64,000 nt of DNA from Dastarcus helophoroides (lineage: Eukaryota; Arthropoda; Insecta; Coleoptera; Bothrideridae), in assembly GCA_028583605.1 (NCBI GenBank), contig CM053326.1, positions 849,160-913,159 of the forward strand. The letters are read 5' to 3'. Of the stretch, positions 52,496-63,800 are shown one piece after another. Each line of letters begins with the position of its first letter. Position 1 is the stretch's first letter. A program made the position numbers and the translations under genes. The notes under the pieces are model-generated. The model was not told the DNA's origin. It worked only from the letters and a program-made list of their open reading frames with translations, and made no database searches.

Positions 52496-54984
52496 GAGAT
52501 TTATAGAGAATTTTTTTAGAAGGTCGATTGAAAATTTTTCAATTTTTTTTAAATTTCAACATTTTTTAAACATTTTGACTCTGGAATTTTAGATTATTTC
52601 TCAAAATATTAACTGCAAAATTTAGAATTTTGTTGAAAATTTCGTCATTTTTTGAAATACTCGAATTTCTTTAAGAATGTTAAAGATTTTACACTTCGTG
52701 ACTTTTTAGAAAATCTTTTTGGACATTTTAATTTTCTATGAAAACTTTAACATTTTACAAAATTTCGATTGTTTTAAACAATGTGAATTCAAATCGACTT
52801 TGTCAAAATTTTAACTTTTTTGAAAATTTCAACATTTTTCTTAAACTTCTCCGCTCTTTTCAAAATATTAACTTTTATTAAAAATATCAACTCCAAATTT
52901 AGACTTCTTTCATAAATTTGAACATTTTTGAAAATTCAAATTTCAAATTTTCAATTTTATGGGAAATTTCATTAGTTCGAAATTTTGACATTTTTTAAAT
53001 GTAACCTGATTTTTAAAATATCTTATTTCTTGAAAATTTTAACTTTTTTTTAATTTCGATTTTTTTAGATTCCTGCTTTTTTGAAGATTGGCTTTCAAAT
53101 TTTCGATTTGATATTTTTTCGAAAATAATGCCTATGTTCTACTTGGAACATATTCATACTTATAGGTATACCGACTGACTGAATTGATGCCGTGATAGGT
53201 TTAACAAATGTATAATAACAGTTATAAAACGCAAACAAAAGAATTTTCTAGGAATAAAGTTATGAATCATCCTGACCAAGATGTATTAATGTGAAAGTGT
53301 TGACATTTAATAGTTCTTCAATCACGCTCTTTTGCAGAAATGAGAGTTTTATTTGAGCCATTAAACTACGGTTAACCTGAATTTATGAAATTTGCTGCTA
53401 ATATTTATTATAAACGTGGAAATTATAATTATTTACTTTACTTAATATGTTTACCTCAACTATTTGGTCAACTATTTCACGTTCTGTTGTTATATCTCAT
53501 GAGAAGTAGCTCACAAAGCTAAATAAATTTCTTAAATGTGACTAGGAGCCATAAAAACAATTATCATGAGAACGCGGGACGCCTGCGGAACAACAGAACA
53601 AAAGAATGCACAATAACTGTATTTTTAAACCATAATGAAACGAGCAAAAAGATTACTTTCTATCTGCTCCAACGATCGACTTCCCAAGAGACAAAGTTAG
53701 GAATGTTTCGAGATGTTGCACAAATCTCAAGACCTCCAATTCGCCATTTCCTTTCTGACATTCTGTAACTAACGTCGCCTGTAAAAGTAATTTAAATAAC
53801 GAATGCATCTCCTCTTAGAGATAGAAGCTAATTAATTTGACACTTTATTAAACCTACAACCCTATTTCGCCGTAGTTCGCTCGAGGGCGCCCAAATCTAA
53901 TTAAAGTATGACCCTTTTTATTATGAAGCGAGTTAATTAAATCAAAATGTTGTTGTAATAAAGACGCAATGTTCGAGGTTATTATGAAAGAAGTTCGCAT
54001 AAACAAACTTTAAGATTTTAATCCCCTAAAGTAAAAAAAGTTTATACTTTAAATTACGGAAAAGTTTTACCAGGAAAATGCTCGCTAACTATTAGAGAAG
54101 AGGGTCTAATGAACTATTTATAAGCAGAATGAAACAAGCAGCTAATTTTTTGATTATTATCTTATAGATATTATACCTTTTAATAAAAATCGTTATGAAG
54201 GTCCTAAGTTTTTCAAAAAATCATCTTCGTTTAAGAAAAGTAAATATTTACTTAATTCTCAAGTTACTTATAAAAATAAATCGGTTCCAAATCTATGTTA
54301 ATTTGAACTCTTTTTCTTGAAATCGCACAGAATTTGGCTCTTTCAGCATAAACTTCTTATTCTGAAACACTCTGTATATTAGATCATTTAGATGTTTGAA
54401 AATTTCATTTTTTTTAAATTTGATTTTTAAAAAAATGTCTATCTTATTTCAAAACTTTTACTTTCTCTCGAAACTTCGAATTTTTGCATCTTCGACTTTT
54501 TGAGATTTTGATCTTTAACTATCAAAACTTCAAATTTTTCTTGAAGTTTTTACTCTTTTCAGGATTTGGACTCTTTTCAAAATATCCACCTTTTTTCAAA
54601 ATTTTGATGTTTTTTTGAAAATTTCATCCGAAAAATTCGACTTTTAAAAAATGCCTAGTTTATTTCAAAATTTTTGCTTTTTCTCAACACTCGAATTTTT
54701 CTATCTTCGAATTTTTGAAATTTTCTCCTTATCCTGAAAATTTTGATTTTTTAAAAGTACTTTGCCTAATTTCAAAATTTCTATTTCAGCTTTTATATTA
54801 ATTTAAATTTCATTTGAAAAATTCGAATTGTCAAAATTTCGTCATTTTAGAAGCTTGGATTTTTTTCAAATTTTAATATTCGGAAATTTCCAAATTTTTT
54901 TGTAGGATGATAATTTTTTTTTAATTTCGATCTTTTACTATCAAAATTTTGATCTTTTACTATCAAAATTTTGATCTTTAACTG
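52496..54984. other. AT-rich, no gene seen
   Basis: 52496-53130 and 54380-54980 are AT-rich TTTTGAAAATTT word salads. 53130-54380 is more complex and single-copy in appearance, with a 76-codon frame at 53538 that has no domain or splice support. Confidence 0.4.
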
Positions 54985-57000
54985 TTTTTCTCTTTCCTTC
55001 TTCTTTTTCCCTTCACCCTTCTCTCTTTTGTCTTCACCTTTCCCTCTTTTCTTTTTCTCTTTTTTCTTCTCTCCACTTCCTTCTTCTTTCTCTATTCGTT
55101 TTTTTCTGTTTTCTCTTCTCTCTTCTTCCTTTTCTTTTCTCTGTTCTTCCTTCATTCTTCTCCCTACTTACTTCTGCTTTCATTCTTTTGCCTTCTTCTT
55201 TCTTCCTTCTTCCTTCTTCTTTCTTCCTTCTTTCTTCTTTCTTCCTTCTTCTTTATTTCTTCTTTCTTCTTTCTTCTTTCTTCTTTCTTCTTTCTTCTTT
55301 CTTCTTTCTTCTTTCTTCTTCCTTCTTTCTTCTTCCTTCTTCCTTATTCCTTTTTCCTAATTTCTTCTTCCTAATTCCTTCTTTTTTATTTCTTCATCCT
55401 TTTTTCTTCTTTCTTCTTTCTTCTTTCTTCTTCCTTCTTTCTTCTTCTCCTTCCTTCTTTCTTTTTCTTTCTTCCTTTTTCCTTCTTTCTTCTTCCTTCT
55501 TGCTTCCTTCTTCTTCTTTCTTCCTCTTTCCTTTTTCCTTCTTTCTTCTTCCTTCTTGCTTCCTTCTTCTTCTTTCTTCCTCCTTCCTTTTTCCTTATTT
55601 CTTCTTCCGTTTTCCTGCTTCTTTCTTTCTTTCTTTTTCCTTTCTTTTTTCTCTTTCCTTCTTCTTTTTGCCTTCTCCCTTCTCTCTTTTGTCTTCACCT
55701 TTCTCTCTTTTCTTTTTCTCTTCTTTCTTCTCTCCTCTTCCTTCTTCTTTCTCTATTCTCTTTTTTCTCTTTTCTCTTTTCTCTTTTCTCTTTTCTCTTT
55801 TCTCTTTTCTCTTTTCTCTTTCCTCTTTTCTCTTTTTTCTTTTCTCTTTTCTCTTTTCTCTTTTCTCTTTTCTCTTTTCTCTTCTTCCTTTTCTTTTCTC
55901 TGTTCTTCCTTCATTCTTCTTCCTACTTCCTTCTGCATTCATTCTTTTGCCTTCTTGCTTCTTCTTTCTTCCTTCTTCTTTCTTCCTTCTTTCTTCTTCC
56001 TTCCTTCTTCTTTCTTTTTCCTTCTTCCTTATTCCTTCTTCCTCATTCCTTCTTTTTTATTTCTTCATCCTTTTTTCTTCTTTCTTCTTTCTTCTTCCTT
56101 CTTCTTTCTTCTTTCCTCCTTACTTATTCTTATTTCTTCCTCATTCCTTCTTTCTACTTCCTTCTTCCTACTTCCTTCTTCTTTATTTCTTCTTCCTTCT
56201 TTCTTTTTCCTTCTTCTTTCTTCCCTTTTTCTTCCTTTTTTCTTTTTCTCTTTTCTTCTTGCTTTTTCTTTTTGCTTCTCTAATTTGGCTTTACCTTTTC
56301 TCTTTTTTCTTTTTTCTTTTATCTTCTCCCTTGTCCTTTCTCTCTTTTTTTCCTCTTTTCTCTTCTCTCTTTTCCCTTTTCTTTTCTCCGATTTTTCTTC
56401 ATTTTGCCTCCTTCTTCCTTATTTTTTTTCTTCTTCTTTCTTCCTTCTACTTTCTTCATTCTTCTTTCTTCTTTCTTCTTTCTTCTTTCTTCTTTCTTCT
56501 TTCTTCTTTCTTCTTTCTTCTTTCTTCTTTCTTCTTTCTTCTTTCTTCTTTCTTCTTTCTTCTTTCTTCTTTCTTCTTTCTTCTTTCTTCTTTCTTCTTT
56601 CTTCTTTCTTCTTTCTTCTTTCTTCTTTCTTCTTTCTTCTTTCTTCTTTCTTTTTTCTTTTTTCTTCTTTCTTCTTTCTTCTTCCTTCTTCCTTCTTCCT
56701 TCTTCCATTCTCCATTCTTCCCTCTTCTTTCTTCCTTCTTCCTTCTTCCTTCTTCCTTCTTCCTTCTTCCTTCTTCCTTCTTCCTTCAACCTTCTTCCTT
56801 CTTCCTTCTTCCTTCTTCCTTCTTCCTTCTTCCTTCTTCCTTCTTCCTTCTTCTTTCTTCCTTCTTTCTTCTTCCTTCTTCCCTCTTCCTTTTTCCTTCT
56901 TCCTTCTTTCTTTTTTTTTCTTCCTTTTTCCTTTTTCCTTCTTTTTTCTTCCTTCTTCTTTCTTTCTTCTTCCGTCTTCCTCCTTTCTTCTTCCTTTTTT
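54985..57000. repeat. ~2-kb homopyrimidine tract of 7-bp TTCTTYC and CTCTTTT units
   Basis: Long runs of the heptamers TTCTTTC (56455-56650) and TTCTTCC (56685-56860) and CTCTTTT (55756-55880). A complex block (CTTTCTCTATTC.., TCTGTTCTTCCTTCATTC, TTCATTCTTTTGCC) near 55085-55195 recurs near 55745-55960. A TTTGGCTTTACC signature lies at 56285. The 605- and 484-codon frames (SSFFFLL repeats) are artefacts. Confidence 0.9.
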
Positions 57001-58414
57001 TATAATTTAATAATAATAATAATTTTATAAGTGGAAAAGTATGTTGTGATGTATATTCCTGTTGTGTTGTATATCACTGCGCCACCTGCCCTGCTATTTT
57101 ATAGCAACCTTCCTACTCGAGAATATTTTTCGCTTCAATTGGCCAAAAGGCTGAGCAGCTATCAGAAATAAATGTATGTGCTGCTATCAAGTTCATAAGT
57201 AAAACAATTCGAACTCTTTTAATTTAACAAACCATGAAATTGCAAAAACTGTTTGTAACTTTGGATAATTGATTACATAAAACCCTTTATACACACGTAT
57301 GGAAGGTATTTTTTAATTTGAAAAATTATTCATCGAAACTTTGCTCCAGTACGCAACTATTTATAAATTAACTGCCCATAAATTAATTAAATAATGAGAT
57401 ATTATTTTTATTTTTTGAAATATTACGATTTCCATACTTCAATGTTTAATAAACATGAAATGTTTAAAAAAAACGTATGAATGGCGCCATGCTAACCTAC
57501 ATAACGAACTAATGCAGCTACAGGTGTTCTACCTGACCGCGCAATTGGTCAATAACCCTTGGTGTTCCCTTCCATAACAATGAAGTCATCGTTATTTGAC
57601 TTTGTGTTCGACACAAATCATCGTTACTGATTGAAGTGCCGTATTTCCTAACTTTTTATTCATTCCGCAATGTTAATTAAAAATGTAGGCTTGCGTTGGA
57701 TTCTTTCTCGTTTTTAAATGGCCCATTATTGTGACAATTCCCCTTAAAAAGGACAATGTGCTTGTTTGAAGTATTTTTATTAAAAGGAGGAGGAAATGCC
57801 ATCACTGATTGAGCCTAATGCACATTAAAAAAAATTTAAAACGTCTTTTGTTTGTACTGTTCCAAGGACGTGGAGTGTTTCTGCATTGTACGTGAATCCT
57901 TATATTTTAATTGTCGCCGGTCCCCTGCAATTAAATCATTACTTCCAATTTTGCGAACAATGCCAGCAATTCCAGCAATGGTAAATTCGTCTGTTTCGTT
58001 CTTCAATGAACTTTAAATGTATAGAATTTGTAACCTCCATCATTTATATTCAAGGTCTAGAACACGTTACCCAATTAGATTTATTCCGTTGGCATCCACT
58101 TTTATACTGACTGAAACGCTAAAATTGAATAGAAGATTCCTTATGACTTCTAATCTAACAACTGTAGCATTCATTCTGCTTTTACCTTGTGACAGTGAAT
58201 AATACGAGTATATCCTTCTCCTCCCACGATCGATTTCATATTTTAATAAATAAAGAAAAGACGACCTGTGTATAAAAATAAAAGAAGACGTTTGAAGGTT
58301 TACTTATTAATTTATATAAATTTTGTTATACGATCGTATCTAAATTTTACAATCCATTTTGCATAAATTATATGGATAATGTCAATTGCATTTTAAACCT
58401 ATTTAATAAATCGC
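57001..58414. other. No gene seen
   Basis: Single-copy-looking sequence. No frame with domain or splice support. Confidence 0.4.
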
Positions 58415-58600
58415 TAAAGACTGACTCTCACAGATAACGCACACCCTACACAGTTGGATCGAAGAGCAAGAAATTTCACATACGTGTTCACTGTAATACG
58501 TAGGTGAGCACGAAGAGATGATTTTACAAAATTCAGCCTCTAAGATGGTAAAGATGGGCATTAATGGGATTTTTATCTAATTAATAATACCCAAGATTGT
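58415..58600 (-). repeat. Dispersed repeat D, copy 5
   Basis: Inverted copy: CACAGATAACGCACACCCTA, AAGAAATTTCACATACGTGT, GTAATACGTAGGTGAGCACG, GATGATTTTACAAAATTCAG, CCTCTAAGATGGTAAAGATG. It matches the copy at 28535-28705 most closely. Confidence 0.75.
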
Positions 58601-58884
58601 AATTAAAGTTGCCCATCATCAACTTTACTGCGCTACATAATATACAGTGTTGCGATAAAGTTTGAAACAAAATTCCTAACATGTACTGTTTTCAAGAAAA
58701 ATCGAGGTCGATTCATTGACGTCATCATTGGTTTTTTAAATAGCAGCCCCGATTTATTTTTGCTATTTTTTGTAGTCCTTTTTACTACTGAATTGAGGAT
58801 GTAAAAATAATTATACCGTACATAGGAATTTTTCAAAAAAAAAAACGAAATTACTTTAAAAGATAAAAATTTATCTTTCATTGG

Positions 58885-59005
58885 ATAACTTGAAATACAA
58901 ATTTTGTCCTCCCCTTAAACCAAGAAAGATTCAAAAACACAACGTTAGCGCAACCTTTGTTATGTTTGTTAACCTTTGGTTTCAGGAGACAATTATCATG
59001 AAAAC
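58885..59005. mobile_element. Fold-back element, family F, copy 8 (short)
   Basis: The left arm is ACTTGAAATACAAATTTTGT, CTTAAACCAAGAAAGATTCA, AAAACACAACG. The right arm is GCAACCTTTGTTATGTTTGT, ACCTTTGGTTTCAGGAGACA. The core between the arms is deleted, leaving a short hairpin. Confidence 0.65.
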
Positions 59006-59069
59006 AAGTGCTACACCTTACTCGGAAGGACAAGACAATAAATTAGATAGTAAGACAATAAATTAGATA

Positions 59070-59410
59070 GCAAGAATTAGAATTCTAATGCACAGACCAA
59101 TAGATTAGAGCATTTATTAGATAAGAAGTTTGGAAACCTCATTCTGGTCTGTGCACTAGAATGCTTGTCTTGTCAAGAATTCTAATGCACAGGCCAATAA
59201 GTTTGAACAGTTATTAGATTCGAAGTTTGGAAACCTATTGGTCTGTGCATTAAAATCCTTGTCTTCTGGGATCTTCCTAGAGAGCAACCGTTTCGCTAGG
59301 TGTTTGTGTTTCAGCTGTTGGTAGTTCAGCTACCTACGATTCACTATACACGCCTAGAGGGATGCGTGATTTGGAGTCCAGGCTGTATTCTACTTGCATC
59401 CAACAAGACA
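59070..59410. repeat. Dispersed repeat B, rearranged copy
   Basis: Shares GAAGTTTGGAAACC, CTATTGGTCTGTGCATTA, CCTTGTCTTCTGGGATCTTC, CTAGAGAGCAACCG and GGAGTCCAGGCTGTATTCTA with 1685-2325. Its first 100 bp carry a partial inverted or direct duplication of the ACCAATAG/CTATTGGT block. Confidence 0.7.
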
Positions 59411-60215
59411 AGAAATTTTGCTTTGTACATCACGAAGTGCAAGTCTTTCTATTCCTTCATATCAAGAAATACTTGTGCCTAATTTTTCTTATAACAAAAT
59501 AATAGTGCTTTATGAAAACAAATAATTAGTTCATTTATTGTAAATCAGATTCAAGTTGAATTAAATTTGGAAATTGTTACAATTATATAAATGTTAATAT
59601 GTTAAATATTTCTAGAATTGATAAATTTTGGGAAGTACCGACCACATCGAGAAATGCCTGTTACATAATTTAATTAATTATATCCATTGGGTTAGTCATT
59701 CATAATTGAATATTATTGTGCTAAATTTTACTCTGCTGAACGTAATTGTCCTAGCGCATAAAAGAATGTCAATCCGACGTGTTATTCGGTGATACTCTTT
59801 TACAATAAATATTAATTGTAAACTTGTTTGTAAGCCTAATTATTGCCATTTTACCCACCAACGCTTTAACCTAGTTCATAAAATTATATTTATACTCAAG
59901 GTGGGAACCGCTCACGATAACCGACGAGTTATGCGATCGATTGTTGAATTATTATTACCTGAACTTTGCAGTTTATGGCTTATCAAAATGCCATTGGCAT
60001 ATGACGTACAGAATGTGATAAGAACAATATTTTACAGCAACAAGCGTAAACAGTTTTTAAAATTAGTAGTGAAATGTTTAATAAAAAACGCATTCAGTAA
60101 AAAAAATGTATTTAATTGACGTGCTGATTTGATTAGCTCTGAAATACAGTATTGGAAAAGTTTGCTTGGTCATCCGACTTATGATAAAGACAAACTCAGG
60201 AGCAAGGCAAGTGAG
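59411..60215. other. No gene seen
   Basis: AT-rich DNA without supported features. Confidence 0.4.
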
Positions 60216-60226
60216 TGAACGAGTGA

Positions 60227-60273
<47 letters not shown>

Positions 60274-60356
60274 TGAGTGAGTAGGTGAGTGAGTGAGTGA
60301 ATGAGTAAGTGAGTGAGAAAGCGAATGAGTGAGTGAGTGAGTGAGCAAGTGAAACA

Positions 60357-60392
<36 letters not shown>
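60216..60392. repeat. (GT)n, (GAGT)n and (GA)n microsatellites
   Basis: GTGTGT run 60232-60270, GAGT/GTGA tetramers 60270-60350, GA run 60361-60390. It leads into the long purine tract. Confidence 0.95.
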
Positions 60393-60393
<1 letters not shown>

Positions 60394-63215
60394 AAACAAA
60401 GAAAATAGAAAAAAGAAATTAGAAGTCAGAAAGAAGAGGAGAAAAGGGAAAGGGAAAAAGAAAGAAAGAAAGAAGAAGAAAGAAGGAAGAGGATGAGGAA
60501 AGAGAGAAGCCAAAAAAAGAGAGAATAGGAAAAAGAGAAGAAAGAAGAGAGAAAAGGAAAAACAAAAAAAAGACAAAAGAGAGAAAGGAGAAGGGAGAAT
60601 GAAGGAGGAAAAAGGAAAGAAGGAAAGAGGAAGGAAAAAGGAGGAAGAAGAAAGAAGGAAGAAGGAAAAAGAAAGAAGAAAAAAGGAAGAAGGGAGAAGG
60701 AAGAAATACGAAGGAAGGAGGAAGAAAAAAGAAAGAAGGAAGAAAAATGAAGGAAGAAGGAAGAAAAAAGAAGGAAGAAGAATGAAAGAATAAGAAATAA
60801 GAATGAAGGAAAGACGGAGGAAAGAAAAGGAAAAGAAAAGAGGAAAAAAAGAGAGAAAGGACAAGGGAGAAAAGAGAAGAAAGAAGAGAAAAGTGAAAAA
60901 GGTAAAGCCAAAAGAGAGAAGCAAAAAGGAAAAAGAAAGAGGAAGGACAAGGGTGAACAGAGAAGAAAGAAGAGAAAAGTGAAAAAGATAAAGCCAAAAG
61001 AGAGAAGCAAGAAGGAAAAGGAAAGAAGCAAAGGGAAAAATGAAGAAAAGAAGAAAATAGGAAGAGAGAATAAGGAAGAAGAAAGAAGAAGGAAGGAAGA
61101 AGGAAGAATGAAGAAGGAAGGAGGAAGAAAGAAGAAAAAAAAAGAAGGAAGAAGAAAGGAAATTGAAGAAATAACGGAGAAAAGAAAAGGAAAAAGAGAG
61201 AAGAAAAAAGAGGAAAAAAGAGAGAAAGGACAAGGAAGAAGGGAAAAAAAGAAGAGAAAAGAGAAAAGGGAAAAAGGTAAGGCCAAAGAAGAGAAGCAAG
61301 AAGAAAAAAGCAAGAAGGAAAGAGAAAAAAAGGAAGAAAAAAGGAAGAAAGAAGAAGGAAAAAGAAAGAAGAAAGAAAAAATAAAGAAAAAGGAAGTAGA
61401 AAGAAGGAATGAGGTAAAAGTAAGAATAAATAAAAAGAAAAGAAGAAAGAAGAAGAAAGAAAAAGGAAGAAGAAAAAAGGAAAAAGAAAGAAGAAAGAAG
61501 GATGAAGGAAGAAGGAAGAAGAAAGAAGGGATAAGAAATAAATGAGAAGGAAGAGAGAAGAAGGAAGAAAAAAGAAGGAAGACGGAAGAAGGAAGAAGGA
61601 AGAAGGAAGAAGGAAAAAGGAAGAAGGAATAAGGAATAAGGAAAAAGAAAAAAGGAATAAGGAAGAACGAAGAAGGAAGAAGGAAGAAGGAAGAAGGAAG
61701 AAGGAAGAGGAAAAAAGAAGAAGGTAGAGGAAAAAAGAAGAAGGAGGAAGTGAGAAGGAAGAAGGAAGAGGGAAGAAGAAAGAAGGAAGAAGAAAGGACG
61801 GAGAAAAGAAAAGGAAAAAGAGAGAAGAGAAAAGAGGAAAAAAAGGGAGAAAGGACAAGGAAGAAGGGAAAAAAAGAAAATAAAAGAGAAAAGGGAAAAA
61901 AGTAAGGCCAAAGAAGAGAAGCAAGAAGAAAAAAGCAAGAAGGAAAGAGAAAAAGAAAAAAGGAAGAAAAAAGGAAGAAAGAAGAAGGAAAAAGAAAAAA
62001 GGAAGAAGAAAGAAGGAAGAAGGAAGTAGGAAGAAGGAATGAGGAAAAAGTAAGGATAAATAAGGAGAAAAGAAGAAAGAAGAAGGAAGACGGAAGAAGA
62101 AAGAAGAAAAAAGGATAAAGAAACAAAAAAGAAAGAATTAGGAAGAAGGAAGTAGGAAGAAAAAATGAGGAAGAAGGAAAAAGGAAGAAGCAAGAAGGAA
62201 GAAGAAAGAAGGAAAAAAGGAAAAGGAAAAAAGAAGAAGGAAAAAGGATAAAGAAAGAAGAAAGAAGGAAGAAGAAAGAAGGAAGCAGGAAAAAGAAGAA
62301 GAAGAAGAAGAGAAGAAGGAAGAAAAAGAAAAGGAAAGAAGAAGAAGAAGGAAGAAGGAAGAAGGAAGAAGGAAGAAGAAGAAGGAAGAAGGAAGAAGGA
62401 AGAAGGAAGAAGGAAGGAGAAAAAAAGAAGGAAAAAGAGAGGAAGAAGGAAGAAGGAAGAAGGAAGAAGGGAGAAGGAACAAGAAAGAAGAAAGAAGAAA
62501 GAAGGAAGAAGGAAGAAGAAAGAAGGAAGAAGAAAGAAGGAAGAAGGAAGAAAAAAGAAGAAAGAAGAAAGAAGAAAGAAAAAAGAAGAAAGAAGGAAGA
62601 AGGAAGAAGGAAGAAGGAAGAAGAAAGAAGGAAGAAGAAGGACTAAGAAAAAAGAAAGAAGGAAGAAAGAAGAAGAAGAAAGAAGGAAAAAGGAAGAAGA
62701 AAGAATAAAGAAAAAGTAGAAAAGAAGAAAGACGAAAGAAGGAAGAAGGAAGAAGGAAGAAGGAAGAAGGAAGAAGGAAGAAGGAAACGGGAAGAAGAAA
62801 GGAGGAAGGAGGAAGGAAGAAGAAGAAAGAAGGAAGAAGGAAGAAGAAAGAAGGAAGAAGGAAGAAAGAAAAAAGAAGAAGGCAGAAGGAAGACGAAAGA
62901 AGGAAGAAGGAAGAAGGAAGAAGGAAAAAAGAAGAAGGAATAGGGAAGACGGAAGAAGAAAGAAGGAAGAAGTAAGAATAAATGAGTAGAAAAGAAGGAG
63001 TAAAGAAGAAGGAAGAAGAAGAAAGAAGGAAGGAGGAAAAAAGAAGGAAGAAGGAAAGATAAATAAAGAAGGAAGAAAGAAGGAAGAAAAAAAACTAAGA
63101 AGAGAGAAGAAAGAAAAGGAGAAAGAAGAGAGAAGAAAAAAGAAAGATGAAAGAAGAGAATAGAAGGAAAGGAGATGAGAAAACAAAGAGGAGAGAAGGG
63201 CGAAGAAAGAAGAGA
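60393..63215. repeat. ~2.8-kb homopurine tract of GGAAGAA-type heptamers
   Basis: Mostly GGAAGAA and GAAAGAA heptamers with a recurring more complex module: GAAAGGACAAGG.., a (G/A)GGTAA(A/G)GCCAAA signature and GAGAAGCAAGAAGG. The module is seen near 60858-60935, 60950-61020, 61222-61310 and 61855-61935. The same signature lies in inverted form at 56265-56345. The 996-codon frame on the - strand is artefactual. Confidence 0.9.
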
Positions 63216-63649
63216 GAAAAGGTAAATATAATTACCAAACGATACTCAATTTCCCTGTATCCTCTTAAGAGATTCGATAAGAATGAGTGAATAATCGCTT
63301 CATATCTATTCTTAAACTCAACAAGTGCAGGGTAATTACAGATGAACCTCGGTACCTGCAGATTGTATTGAAATTTGGAATCGAACAGGTATTATTTAAA
63401 ATTCAAAATATTGATATTACACCACAGAAAAAAAAAACGTGCAAATAATTAGGAACCTTAAAAACCCACTGGATTATTCACTTCTCCAATCAAAATAATA
63501 AAGGTGCAATCGAGAACAATGCAGAATAGTTTGAAAAAAAAATGGATGCAATTGTTGTAAAATAGCTGGTATTTAAAAGATACTCCTCAAAACCTATCAT
63601 AAAAGACCTTGAGATGTACCTACATTAATATTATAAAGAGAGAGCTTCT
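63216..63649. other. No gene seen
   Basis: Mixed AT-rich sequence after the purine tract. Confidence 0.4.
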
Positions 63650-63800
63650 GGTCGACTGAAAAAAATAATCATCAGCGCAGATACGAAACAACTAAAGTCA
63701 TAAACACGAAATTTGGACAGTAGATTCTTTTTATGGTAAAGGTGAGCAATAAGAAGGGATTTTTGGAAATTCGTATTAGAGAGTGAAATTAACACGAAAC
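63650..63800 (-). repeat. Dispersed repeat D, possible copy 6
   Basis: GTCGACTGAAAAAAATAATC, AAACACGAAATTTGGACAG and GGTGAGCAATAAGAAGGGAT appear in the order expected for an inverted copy, but divergence is high. Confidence 0.4.

Noticed and set aside
53538..53768. 76-codon frame on the + strand
   Set aside because: No homology signal, no splice or promoter support; could be chance.
55188..57010. 605- and 484-codon Ser/Phe/Leu frames resembling membrane proteins
   Set aside because: Hydrophobicity comes from TTC/CTT codons of the repeat; all frames are open.
60196..63186. 996-codon frame on the - strand
   Set aside because: Complement of the homopurine tract; not a gene.
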